Source of the DNA: Rhodococcus xishaensis
GTDB taxonomy: Bacteria > Actinomycetota > Actinomycetes > Mycobacteriales > Mycobacteriaceae
DNA: 64,000 bases
NCBI RefSeq assembly: GCF_004011825.1
Contig: NZ_RKLO01000003.1
Coordinates: 372,001 to 436,000, forward strand
Direction: 5' to 3'
This document shows, piece after piece, positions 47,278-55,056 of this stretch. Position numbers and translations under genes: made by a program. A model generated the notes under the pieces. It worked only from the letters and a program-made list of their open reading frames with translations, searched no databases and had not been told where the DNA came from. Positions within the stretch are counted from its first letter, which is position 1, and each line of letters opens with the position of its first letter.

Positions 47278-47312
47278 CCCTTTCGTCGCAGCCGCCGTAA
47301 GAACTCATGGAT

Positions 47313-47999
47313 TCACGGTAACGCGGCCACCGCGTCGTGGACTGGCGTCGTGCCTTCCGTCAGCATCAACGTCCGGCCCACGGCCGCGGGCGCGCGGCTG
47401 TCCTCTCCCGACCCGAGGAGGGCCGCGATGACCGCGGCGACGTCGGCCCGCGACACGGTCCCGCGCTCGAGCGGAGGCTCGGTGAGCGTCACCTCATCGG
47501 TCGGGTCCTCGTCAGTAAGACCTCCCGGACGCAGGATCGTCCAGTCCAGGCCGTCGCGCTGGCGCAGGTCTTCCTCGGCCGCCGTCTTCGCCTCGAGGTA
47601 TGCGGCGAACACCTCGTCGATGCCCCCAGGGATCGCCTCCCCGGCACCGAACGAGCTGACCTGCAGGTAACGCCGCACCCCAGCACGCTCGGCGGCTTCC
47701 GCGGTCAGCACCGCCGCACCGCGGTCGACTGTGTCCTTGCGAGCGGCACCGCTGCCCGGTCCGGCGCCGGCCGCGAACACCACAGCGTCGGCGCCGTGCA
47801 GCAACTCCGCGACCTCGTCGACGGTGGCGTTCTCGAGGTCCACTATCGCCGGATATGCCCCGAGCGCACGCACCGGGCCCTCGTGTTCGGGATTTCGGAT
47901 CAGCGCCACTGCGCGGTCTCCCGAGGCGGTGAGCAACTTGATCAGGTGCCGGGCGATCTTGCCGTGGCCGCCTGCGATGACGATCCGTCGATCGGTCAT
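47313..47999 (-). CDS. NAD(P)-binding epimerase-like protein
   Basis: An atypical short-chain dehydrogenase of 228 residues. IVIAGGHGKIARHLIKLL at residues 6-23 is the GxxGxxx nucleotide loop; VFAAGAGPGSGA, YLQVSSFGAGE and WTILRPGGLTDEDP follow the NmrA/YwnB-like NAD(P)H-binding family. The active-site YxxxK is altered (AYLEAKTAAE), as in family members that act as redox sensors or reductases. Substrate unknown. Upstream lies the divergent arsC. Confidence 0.85.
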   Translation of the reverse strand: MTDRRIVIAGGHGKIARHLIKLLTASGDRAVALIRNPEHEGPVRALGAYPAIVDLENATVDEVAELLHGADAVVFAAGAGPGSGAARKDTVDRGAAVLTAEAAERAGVRRYLQVSSFGAGEAIPGGIDEVFAAYLEAKTAAEEDLRQRDGLDWTILRPGGLTDEDPTDEVTLTEPPLERGTVSRADVAAVIAALLGSGEDSRAPAAVGRTLMLTEGTTPVHDAVAALP

Positions 48000-48070
48000 G
48001 GTGGACTCCTTGGGTTCGGTTCGGCATGACGTACGCGCTCACTGCCCATTGTCCCGTGCACAATGGCTGC

Positions 48071-48436
48071 ATGGCAGGCACTGAGGACACCGCGAAGACC
48101 GCAACGATCTACCACAACCCCCGCTGTAGTACTTCGCGGAACACGCTGAAGCTCATCGAGGAAGCCGGCATCGAGGCGACCGTCGTCAAGTACCTCGAGA
48201 CGCCGCCTTCGCGCGACGGCCTGCGCAAGCTCCTCGACGACGCCGGCCTGCGCCCGAGCGAGGCCATCCGTAAGAAGGAGGCGCTGTACAAAGAACTCGG
48301 TCTGGCGACGGCGTCGGAGGACGAGTTGCTCGAAGCGATGGTCGACCACCCGATCCTGATCGAACGGCCGATCGTCGTAACCGATCGCGGCACCGTCCTG
48401 GCGCGCCCCTACGAAAAGGTGCGCGAGATCCTCTAG
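48071..48436 (+). CDS. arsC: Arsenate reductase, ArsC/Spx family
   Basis: A thioredoxin-fold protein of 121 residues with the active site YHNPRCSTSRNTLKLIEE; a single catalytic Cys is followed by Ser-Thr-Ser-Arg, the glutaredoxin-dependent ArsC type. The substrate arginines are suggested by RPIVVTDRGTVLARPYEKV. Since actinobacteria lack glutathione, the real reductant may be mycothiol and the role in arsenate resistance is uncertain; there is no arsenite pump here. A CACAAT -10 seven bases before the ATG suggests leaderless expression. The upstream frame to 48026 has no support. Confidence 0.85.
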   Translation: MAGTEDTAKTATIYHNPRCSTSRNTLKLIEEAGIEATVVKYLETPPSRDGLRKLLDDAGLRPSEAIRKKEALYKELGLATASEDELLEAMVDHPILIERPIVVTDRGTVLARPYEKVREIL

Positions 48437-48444
48437 ATCGGCGG

Positions 48445-49671
48445 TCAGGTCAGCGGATCGCGAGCAAGTGGACACGCCATACACCGTGGTCCGCCCCGGC
48501 CCGACCCCAGCTCGGATCCGGCGATCCGCAGCACCTCGATGTCGGACGCCTCCATCCGGGCATTCGTCTCGACGTTACGCTCATAGGCCACCACGACACC
48601 GGGCGTGAGCGCGAGGGTGTTGTTCCCGTCGTCCCACTGCTCACGTTCGGCGACAACGTGGTCCAGCCCTGTGTCGATCACCTTGAGCTTGTCGATGCCC
48701 ATCGCGGACGCCGCGGCCTCGAGGAACGGCTCCGGCCCACCAATGGCGACCAGCCCGTCATCGTAGCGAATCGTGTACGCCGACAATGTATCCCGCACCA
48801 CGGGATACATCACCGCGGTGTCGGAGTCGACCATGGTCAGCACCGTGTCGAGGTGCATCGACGCTCGGCTCTGCTCGATGGGTACCGCAAGCACGGTGTG
48901 CGCGAGTTCGTCCTCGAACACACTGCGTGCCAACGCTTCCGCACCCGCCGGCGTGGTACGTTCCCCGACTCCCACGGCGATCACACCGGGTGCCAGTAAC
49001 AACACGTCTCCACCTTCGACCGGCGCGGTGTGCGACTCGTATGCCCGCCGCGTTCCGCGAAATCGCGGGTGGTGCGCGTAGATCAGATCGGTCAGAGACG
49101 CCTCCCGCACCCGCGCCGGGAGTGCTAGCGAGGTGATTGCGACCCGGCCACCGACCCAGAACGACGAGTCCCGCGTGAAGAGCAGATTGGGCAGCGGGTC
49201 GATGACGAAGTCGGCACCGTGATGCATCAGACGCACCAACGAGGGTGTCGCGGCGCCGGTGCCGATCGGCAACTCGTCGAACGTCATACCGGCGGTCAGG
49301 ATCGAGGACAGTTCGACGGCAGGTACACCGCGCAGGTGGGCGGCCAGGTCCTCGGCCAACGCGTGTCCGAGCTTGCGTGGGTCCACAGCGGCCGCGATGC
49401 CCTGCATGCGCGCCGCCCCGCTCGTCGTCAGGGTTTCGGTGAGCAGGTCGGCGAGCAGCAGCACCTCTACCCCGTGATCGCGCAGCAGATCGGCGAACGC
49501 ATCATGCTCGTCCTGGGCGCGATCCACCCAAGGTAGTCCGTCGAACAGAAGTTGATCATTGTTGCGGGGCGTGAGGCGCCTGAGTTCGTCGCCGGGCCGA
49601 TGCAGCAGCACCGCCCGCAGCGTTCCCACTTCGGTGTCGACGCCCAACGCGGGACGTTCTCGCACGCTCAT
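48445..49671 (-). CDS. arcA: Arginine deiminase
   Basis: Hydrolyses arginine to citrulline and ammonia. The 408-residue product shows [13 protein letters not shown] near residue 20, [14 protein letters not shown] with the catalytic Asp region, [12 protein letters not shown] with catalytic His and the C-terminal [10 protein letters not shown] with the nucleophilic Cys. All motifs are intact. The downstream ornithine carbamoyltransferase and carbamate kinase of the ADI pathway are not adjacent, as in mycobacteria (Rv1001). TACCGT six bases before the ATG at 49671 suggests a leaderless message. Confidence 0.96.
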   Translation of the reverse strand: MSVRERPALGVDTEVGTLRAVLLHRPGDELRRLTPRNNDQLLFDGLPWVDRAQDEHDAFADLLRDHGVEVLLLADLLTETLTTSGAARMQGIAAAVDPRKLGHALAEDLAAHLRGVPAVELSSILTAGMTFDELPIGTGAATPSLVRLMHHGADFVIDPLPNLLFTRDSSFWVGGRVAITSLALPARVREASLTDLIYAHHPRFRGTRRAYESHTAPVEGGDVLLLAPGVIAVGVGERTTPAGAEALARSVFEDELAHTVLAVPIEQSRASMHLDTVLTMVDSDTAVMYPVVRDTLSAYTIRYDDGLVAIGGPEPFLEAAASAMGIDKLKVIDTGLDHVVAEREQWDDGNNTLALTPGVVVAYERNVETNARMEASDIEVLRIAGSELGSGRGGPRCMACPLARDPLT

Positions 49672-49757
49672 GGGTAAACGGTAGTCCCGCGCACGACTCT
49701 CGGCACCCCGCAATCCAGGACTATCGTCGGGGCTATCGGCACTGGAGGGCCGACGTC

Positions 49758-50219
49758 GTGGCCATGCAGGAATCGAACGCCAAGGAGCTCACCCCGGCGG
49801 AGCTGTCCGACCGCAGCGGAGTGGCGGTCTCGGCGCTGCTCTTCTACGAGCGAGAGGGGCTGATCTCGAGCCGCCGCACAAGCGGCAACCAGCGCCGATA
49901 CAAGCGGGACATGCTGCGCAGGGTCGCGTTCATACGGGTGTCACAGCGTGTCGGCATCCCGCTCCCCGAGATCCACGACGCGCTCTCGACCCTGCCCGAC
50001 GGCCACACGCCCACCCTCGACGACTGGGCCCGCCTGTCCAGCCGCTGGCACGCCGACCTCAACCGCCGGATAGAGCAGCTCACGCGGCTGCGCGACCATC
50101 TGACCAACTGCATCGGCTGTGGATGTCTCTCCCTCCCCGATTGCGCGCTGGCGAACCCGCACGACGAACTGGGAGAGGCCGGGCCGGGCGCCCGAGACCT
50201 TGACGTCGACCTGGACTGA
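49758..50219 (+). CDS. soxR: Redox-sensitive MerR-type regulator SoxR
   Basis: A [2Fe-2S] transcription factor of 153 residues. The N-terminal MerR helix-turn-helix ([21 protein letters not shown]) is followed by a dimerisation helix and the cluster motif [12 protein letters not shown] near residues 119-130, which binds the iron-sulfur centre. In actinobacteria SoxR responds to redox-active small molecules. GTG at 49758 has GGAGGG nine bases upstream; an ATG six bases on is an alternative. Target genes are not evident; the convergent SDR gene ends 95 bases downstream. Confidence 0.95.
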   Translation: MAMQESNAKELTPAELSDRSGVAVSALLFYEREGLISSRRTSGNQRRYKRDMLRRVAFIRVSQRVGIPLPEIHDALSTLPDGHTPTLDDWARLSSRWHADLNRRIEQLTRLRDHLTNCIGCGCLSLPDCALANPHDELGEAGPGARDLDVDLD

Positions 50220-50314
50220 ACCTGAAGTGTTGCGGCTGTTGCCGTTCCGTCACGAGGTTCGGTCTCGACCGCCGGCGTGCCGCGGCGCACAGGGACTGCA
50301 GTTCACTCCGAGGC

Positions 50315-51154
50315 CTACAGCAGTTTGCTGAACTGGTCGTTGGCCTTCTGCATCACGAACTCGTACGGCGGGGCGAATTTTCGGGCCCACCAATACCCGA
50401 ACCGGATGTCCCTGGACGTGTACACCATGAAGCGGTTCTTCTCGATGCCTTCGAGGATGCAATCGGCCACCCTCTCAGGTGTGACGGCGCGCTTCTCGAA
50501 TCGGCTGGTGAGCTTCACGATCCGCGGATCGGAGCGGTCCACGCCCGCGATCTCGACCGTGCCCACGAGGGGCGTACGAACCCCTCCAGGAACGACGAGG
50601 CTCACACCGATGCCATGTCGCTTGAGGTCGAAGCGCAGCACCTCGGACACACCACGCAGTCCGAACTTGCTGGCGCTGTATGCGGCGTGCCAGGGCAGCG
50701 CCAGCAGGCCGGCCGCCGATGAGACATTCACCAGATGGCCGCCCCGTCCGGCCGCGATCATGGGGGGCACGAATCGCTCGATGACGTGGATCGGCCCCAT
50801 CAGGTTCACATCGACCATCGACTTCCAGTGCCGGTGCTCGAGGTTCTCCACGGTGCCCCACGCGGAGATCCCGGCAACGTTCATCACCACGTCGAGACTG
50901 CCGAACTGCTCGTGGATCGCGTCCGCGAAGGCGGTGACCGCGTCGAAGTCGGAGATATCGAACGCGCGCGAGAAACTCACCGTGCCGCCCGCGCGGCCGA
51001 CTGCCGCGACCGTCTCCGCGAGGCCCACCTCGTTGACGTCGGTGAGGAACAGCTCCGCGCCCCGGGCAGCGGCAGCGAGCGCGGTGGCGCGCCCGATACC
51101 ACTGGCAGCCCCGGTGACCAGACACTTCTTACCGTCGAGCGTTTTGATCGCCAT
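50315..51154 (-). CDS. Short-chain dehydrogenase/reductase
   Basis: A classical SDR of 279 residues. The cofactor loop is LVTGAASGIGRATAL (TGxxxGIG, near residue 15), NVAG is intact, Ser is in VNVSSAAGLL, and the catalytic pair is YSASK. Substrate-binding loops such as RFDLKRHGIGVSLVVPGGVRTPL are typical of the actinobacterial SDR group near Rv0687-like and lipid-modifying enzymes. ATG at 51154 is chosen; a GTG at 51172 would add six residues. It may be controlled by the adjacent SoxR but no box was seen. Confidence 0.88.
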   Translation of the reverse strand: MAIKTLDGKKCLVTGAASGIGRATALAAAARGAELFLTDVNEVGLAETVAAVGRAGGTVSFSRAFDISDFDAVTAFADAIHEQFGSLDVVMNVAGISAWGTVENLEHRHWKSMVDVNLMGPIHVIERFVPPMIAAGRGGHLVNVSSAAGLLALPWHAAYSASKFGLRGVSEVLRFDLKRHGIGVSLVVPGGVRTPLVGTVEIAGVDRSDPRIVKLTSRFEKRAVTPERVADCILEGIEKNRFMVYTSRDIRFGYWWARKFAPPYEFVMQKANDQFSKLL

Positions 51155-51268
51155 CGCCTGTTGTTCCCCCACCTTCGCCGATCTGATTCGATCCGTGACC
51201 GGCAGTGTACGTGCCGCGATCGGTGCCGGGCGATCTTCGGCACCGATCCAAGACGAAGAGCGGAAGCT

Positions 51269-51424
51269 TCAGAGGCGGTGTGTCATCTCGTCCTGATAGT
51301 CGCGGATGGTCTTTTCGATTCCCTCCGCGTCCTCGGGACGCCCGTGGGTGCGGGCTTCATCCGCGCGCTCACGAAGCACTCGAATCGCCCTGCGCAATTC
51401 GTTGTCGCTCATTCTGCGGTCCAT
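51269..51424 (-). CDS. Small charged helical protein
   Basis: A 51-residue protein rich in Arg, Asp and Glu: MDRRMSDNELRRAIRVLRERADEAR, then EGIEKTIRDYQDEMTHRL. It should form one or two amphipathic helices. AAGGA nine bases before ATG 51424 supports the start. Coding bias (GC at third positions) is consistent with a real gene. No family recognised. Confidence 0.6.
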   Translation of the reverse strand: MDRRMSDNELRRAIRVLRERADEARTHGRPEDAEGIEKTIRDYQDEMTHRL

Positions 51425-51631
51425 GGATCCAATATTCCTTACAGACACCGCCATTTTCCAGACCTCCGCGGCGTCACGCGGTCGTCGCCCCACCCCGGAG
51501 CCGATCGAGCTATCACAAGGCTATTGGGCATTCAAAGGAATGTTCCACTGTCGCGGGCGGAGTGAGGCGGCGATGAATCGAACAATCGATCAATCACCAT
51601 TTTCGAGCTACCCTATGGCTATCTCTGGTGC

Positions 51632-51637
51632 TACTAT
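51632..51637 (+). promoter_or_regulatory. -10 element of espR (leaderless)
   Basis: TACTAT followed by seven bases and then the espR ATG. This matches leaderless actinobacterial promoters and sets the start at 51645, although the frame is open upstream. Confidence 0.55.
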
Positions 51638-51644
51638 CGTCGCG

Positions 51645-52061
51645 ATGTCTGACTTCGCCGCGCGGCTCAACAGGCTCTTCGAGAGCGTCCATCCCCCGGG
51701 ACGGAAGCCACACACGAACGCGGAAGTGGCGAACGCGCTCATCGCAGACGGTCACAAGATCTCGAAGCCGTACATCTCGCAGTTGCGTTCGGGGCAGCGG
51801 AGCAACCCCTCCGACGAGACGGTCGCAGCCTTCGCGAAGTTCTTCAAGGTGAAGCCGGCGTACTTCTTCAACGATATCTACGCCGCGAAGGTCGACCACG
51901 ACCTCGAACTCCTGTCGCAGTTGCAGGGCTACGCGCTACGCAGACTCACGACCCGCGCATTCGACCTGTCCGAGGAGTCACAGTCACTCCTGACCACACT
52001 TGCAGAGAAGCTGCGTGCAGCGGAGGGCCTCCCGGAGATTCCGCCAGACGCATCGACCTGA
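51645..52061 (+). CDS. espR: EspR-like nucleoid-associated regulator
   Basis: A 138-residue DNA-binding protein very close, from memory, to M. tuberculosis EspR (132 residues). The N-terminal helix-turn-helix is FAARLNRLFESVHPPGRKPHTNAEVANAL, then ISKPYISQLRSGQRSNPSDETVAAFAKFF, and a C-terminal dimerisation domain (LELLSQLQGYALRRLTTRAF, LTTLAEKLRAAEGL) follows. EspR dimers bridge distant sites and regulate ESX-1 and lipid genes. There is no esx cluster next to it, so it probably acts as a global regulator. The T7SS-type module at 10-12.7 kb is a possible but untested target. Confidence 0.93.
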   Translation: MSDFAARLNRLFESVHPPGRKPHTNAEVANALIADGHKISKPYISQLRSGQRSNPSDETVAAFAKFFKVKPAYFFNDIYAAKVDHDLELLSQLQGYALRRLTTRAFDLSEESQSLLTTLAEKLRAAEGLPEIPPDAST

Positions 52062-52110
52062 ACAGAGGCGGGCGGAAGCACTCCATACCGCGCGACCGAG
52101 GCCAGAAAAT

Positions 52111-52135
52111 GACCCCCTCCTACTAGGAGGGGGTC
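52111..52135. terminator. Terminator shared by tRNA-Ala and espR
   Basis: GACCCCCTCC (52111-52120) pairs with GGAGGGGGTC (52126-52135) around TACTA. On the minus strand, after the tRNA, it is followed by ATTTTC; on the plus strand by CTCTT. It likely works in both directions. Confidence 0.88.
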
Positions 52136-52142
52136 CTCTTGC

Positions 52143-52218
52143 TGGTGGAGCTGAGGGGAATCGAACCCCTGACCTCTTCGATGCGAACGAAGCGCGCTAC
52201 CAACTGCGCCACAGCCCC
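52143..52218 (-). tRNA. tRNA-Ala (anticodon CGC)
   Basis: The 76-base transcript reads GGGGCTGTGGCGCAGTTGG at its 5' end, has an anticodon stem CTTCG/CGAAG with loop TTCGCAT (anticodon CGC), a GGTTCGATTCC T-arm and an encoded CCA. The acceptor stem has the G3-U70 pair, the alanine identity element. It decodes GCG. Confidence 0.95.
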
Positions 52219-52385
52219 GAGCCGCGGCCCACTAGCGCTGACCGCCCGCAAACTCTAACAGGACACGACCTCGGACAACGAATCCCCTGTTCAGGCTTCA
52301 CATGCCGACCAAGAGAGCAATGCGAGGTCGCCGGGGTAGCAAGGTCACCGGGGTAGCCGAGAGCTTTGCCGCTCAGGCGTCCGCA

Positions 52386-53213
52386 TCACATGCCGGACGC
52401 GCGCCGCATCGCGTCGCCGTACTCGTCGTCTACGGCATACTCCTCGTACTCGTCGGTCTCCTCGAAGTACTCGAGATGTTCGAAGGCTGGATCTCCGTCG
52501 TCGACCTCGAGTACCACGGCGCCGGGACGACGCAGTCGCGAAGGCACAAGGCGCAATTCCTCATCGGAGTCCGATTCCACGCCGAGGCGTGAGCGGGCCA
52601 GGCGAGCTGTCCGGCGGCGGCGGATCTCCTGCTCCAGATTGACCTGGCGCCGCAGATAGGTCAGGTAGCCGACGAGGCCGCAGCCAAAGGCCGTGAAGGC
52701 CCACCAGATCGCGGGGCTCAGAGCGATCGCCAGCGCTGCTGCGAGAATCGCGGCGAACACCAGTCCGAGGACTGCTCGCTGCCGGAACTGGTACCGCGCC
52801 ACACTCGCGATCGCGTCGGCCTCGGGGTCGAATCCGCCGCGTCCGCGCCGGGTCGGTACGTAGTCCCACGCGGCGCCGCGCTCACGGTCGTCCGCGACGT
52901 TCATCATCTCGGAATCCATCCCCTCGGAATCGGTGTGAACGTCCATTCGGTCCTCCGCGTGTATGCCGTACATGTCGTCACCGTCGATGTCATCGCTGTG
53001 ACTGGTAGGTCCGTAGTGCCAGTTCGCACCCCAGCGATGTCCGATAGCCAGACCTCGCGCGGGACGCTCGCCACCACCCTGGAACAGCACTCGAGTTGCG
53101 AGCGCCGCATCCGTCGTCTGGCGGATGCGGGGCCGCTTGTTGACAAGCATCGGAACCAGGACGAACAGCCAGACGGCGACCAGCGCGATCCAGATGATCG
53201 AGGAACTCGGCAT
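52386..53213 (-). CDS. glpR: Membrane receptor GlpR (divisome-associated), Rv0996-like
   Basis: A 275-residue membrane protein: N-terminal TM (SSIIWIALVAVWLFVLVPMLV, residues 4-24), a cytosolic acidic and disordered region (about 70-110, many Asp and Met), a hairpin of two close TM helices (LGLVFAAILAAALAIALSP and IWWAFTAFGCGLVGYLTYL, about 150-190), and an acidic C-terminal tail (YFEETDEYEEYAVDDEYGD). The architecture and its place by rimJ and a MoeA-type gene match Rv0996 and the Corynebacterium GlpR, the membrane receptor of the gephyrin-like division protein Glp. Assigned by synteny and topology. Confidence 0.8.
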   Translation of the reverse strand: MPSSSIIWIALVAVWLFVLVPMLVNKRPRIRQTTDAALATRVLFQGGGERPARGLAIGHRWGANWHYGPTSHSDDIDGDDMYGIHAEDRMDVHTDSEGMDSEMMNVADDRERGAAWDYVPTRRGRGGFDPEADAIASVARYQFRQRAVLGLVFAAILAAALAIALSPAIWWAFTAFGCGLVGYLTYLRRQVNLEQEIRRRRTARLARSRLGVESDSDEELRLVPSRLRRPGAVVLEVDDGDPAFEHLEYFEETDEYEEYAVDDEYGDAMRRASGM

Positions 53214-53627
53214 ACCCGGCGACCCCCTCTCATTCGTCGACCAGCACTGATGGCGCCAAGGCCCTGTTCAGGGTAGTGGCATCGACCCACTCATTGTCGC
53301 AGGCGCGCCGACTCAAATTTCGCAGGAGTCACACCCGTCACTCAACCATCTTCTCGGGAAATAGGGAGATCGCGGTCTCGAGTTCCGGTGCGCCGGCCAC
53401 TGGCCGCCGGGGCAGCAAATCCGGCAACACGCTCCAGAGGGAGGTAACGGACAGAGGTAACTCGAAATTGTGCACTTTCGTCATCGAATTCCGCGCAACA
53501 TGTAGCCGAAATCATACGAATCAGTGACAAAGAATGGATACTGAACCGGACGAAAGCCACTCGGCAGCCGTCCCGACTATGGCCGAGGTCGGCGCCTGCC
53601 GGCCGAAACTCAAGACAAGGAATTCCC
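53214..53627. other. Divergent promoter region of glpR and the porin gene
   Basis: A 414-base gap. It must hold the glpR promoter (left) and the porin promoter (right). AAGGAA just before 53628 is the porin ribosome site. No open frame with coding character, no long repeat and no riboswitch were found. Confidence 0.5.
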
Positions 53628-54341
53628 ATGCACGTGAATCACCGGTCTTCTCTCCGCCGTAGGCTCGCCCGTTCCGGCACCGCCGTCATCGCAGGGGCCG
53701 CGGCGGTGATGCTGACCGTTTCCGTCGGCTCCGCCGGCGCCGCAATCACCTATCAGCCAGACAGCTTCGCCCAACTCACAACCATCGACGGCTGGGAACT
53801 GAATCTCCTGCAGACCGGACAGTCCATCAACAGTGTTCCGCCGCTGTCGGGTGTCCCCACCTCACGTGACATGTTCGCGACCCAGCGCGCCCTCGCGACC
53901 GTCGGCGGGGAAGGCAGAGTCCCGTACACCGGCGGCGTGCTCGAGGTCGGCTATCAGATCGGCTACCAGGTGGACTTCGCCGGCGCCATTCTCGAAGCCG
54001 GCGCCGGAGTGACACCAGCCGCGGCCGTCGAAGTCGGAAGCCTCGGCTTCGACATCCTCGACCCGCTCCTCGGCCTCGGCGAGGCGGCGGTCGAGTTCGC
54101 CATCGAGACCCCGATCGAAGGTGCCATCGTGGTGGAGGTCCTCCCCGGCGAGATCGCGACCGTCGCGGTGCAGCGGAAGGAATGCGCGTACACCCAGTGC
54201 GCGATCACGCTACGTGACATCCACCTCGATCTCGACGGCGCCCTCGGGTTGGTGTCCGTGCGCTCGTACGCACTGTTCACCTCCACGACGGACATCTCGG
54301 ACGACGTCCTCATGAGCTACGGGCCCGCGATCGTCGTTTGA
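53628..54341 (+). CDS. MspA-family outer-membrane porin
   Basis: A 237-residue exported protein. The long signal peptide has a basic start (RSSLRRRLARSG) and a hydrophobic core ending in SAGAA/IT near residue 39. The mature part follows the MspA/NfpA pattern: TTIDGWELNL, PPLSGVPTSRDMFATQRA, GGVLEVGYQIGYQVDF, GAGVTPAAAVEV, the long EVLPGEIATVAVQRKE and a C-terminal HLDLDGALGLVSVRSYALF. Such proteins form octameric pores across the mycolate outer membrane for small polar solutes. Two cysteines (ECAYTQC) near residue 185 are unusual for MspA. It is inserted between rimJ and glpR on the opposite strand, with a strong terminator. Confidence 0.88.
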   Translation: MHVNHRSSLRRRLARSGTAVIAGAAAVMLTVSVGSAGAAITYQPDSFAQLTTIDGWELNLLQTGQSINSVPPLSGVPTSRDMFATQRALATVGGEGRVPYTGGVLEVGYQIGYQVDFAGAILEAGAGVTPAAAVEVGSLGFDILDPLLGLGEAAVEFAIETPIEGAIVVEVLPGEIATVAVQRKECAYTQCAITLRDIHLDLDGALGLVSVRSYALFTSTTDISDDVLMSYGPAIVV

Positions 54342-54363
54342 CAGTCATCATGTGACATGGGCC

Positions 54364-54400
54364 AACGGCCCCGCCGGGTAGGGACACCGGCGGGGCCGTT
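54364..54400. terminator. Terminator after the porin gene
   Basis: AACGGCCCCGCCGG (54364-54377) pairs with CCGGCGGGGCCGTT (54387-54400), followed by TTCC on plus. It separates the porin gene from the convergent rimJ and may serve both strands. Confidence 0.88.
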
Positions 54401-54413
54401 TCCGCGCCGGGGA

Positions 54414-55049
54414 CTACGCCCAGCTGGCGCGTCCGGCGCGGACCAGTCGATCGGACACTGAACCGGGCACTTCCTCGACAGTCATCGCCACCAGCACGTG
54501 ATCCCGCCACTTACCGTCGACGTCGAGGTATCGCCGCAACAGGCCTTCCTCGCGGAAACCGACGTGCTGCAGGACCGCGCGGCTCGCGACGTTCTCGGGC
54601 CGCACGGTGGCCTCGACCCGATGCAGACCCATCGGACCGAAACTGTGGTCCAGGCCGAGGGCGAGCGCCGCCGTTGCGACTCCCTGGCCGCTCACCGCTT
54701 GGTCGACCCAGTAGCCGATCCAGGCCGAGAACAATGCCCCGCGGACAATGTTTCCGACCGTGATCTGGCCGCGGAAGGAGCCATCGACATCGATAGCCAT
54801 CGGCAGCATCCGCCCCCGGCGTGCCTCCGCTCGCAGGCTCGAGCACAGTCCGGGCCACGCCGTGACGTGGTGCCGGTCCGCCCACGACGCCTGCCCAGTC
54901 GGTTCCCACGGCTCGAGGTGCTCCCGATTCTCGATCCGCAGCCTGCTCCACACACCAGCATCCCGTAATCGAATGGGACGCAGGGTCACTCGGCCGGCCC
55001 GAACCCGCAGCGGACCGACCCGGGCCGGCCAACCCGGATGAACGGACAT
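54414..55049 (-). CDS. rimJ: RimJ-like GNAT N-acetyltransferase
   Basis: A GNAT-fold acetyltransferase of 211 residues. It starts RVTLRPIRLRDAGVW near residue 20, has FRGQITVGNIVRGALFSAWIGYWV and VSGQGVATAALALGLDHSF, with the acetyl-CoA loop Q-x-G-x-G/A in GQGVATAA, and VEATVRPENVASRAVLQHVGF near the end. This is the RimJ/RimL pattern for N-terminal acetylation of ribosomal proteins. The gene starts seven bases after the MoeA-type gene ends, and ATG at 55049 keeps that order; a longer frame would run into it. Synteny equals Rv0995. Confidence 0.9.
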   Translation of the reverse strand: MSVHPGWPARVGPLRVRAGRVTLRPIRLRDAGVWSRLRIENREHLEPWEPTGQASWADRHHVTAWPGLCSSLRAEARRGRMLPMAIDVDGSFRGQITVGNIVRGALFSAWIGYWVDQAVSGQGVATAALALGLDHSFGPMGLHRVEATVRPENVASRAVLQHVGFREEGLLRRYLDVDGKWRDHVLVAMTVEEVPGSVSDRLVRAGRASWA

Positions 55050-55056
55050 CTTCCGC

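Noticed and set aside
52143-52218. tRNA-Ala as an attachment site for a genomic island
   Set aside because: No integrase gene and no duplicated tRNA 3' end were seen nearby; flanks are core genes.
52302-52592. A 96-codon frame with a hydrophobic stretch (VVYGILLVLVGLLEVLEMF)
   Set aside because: It is antisense to the acidic Glu/Tyr-rich tail of glpR, which yields Leu/Val codons in reverse; glpR is the supported gene.
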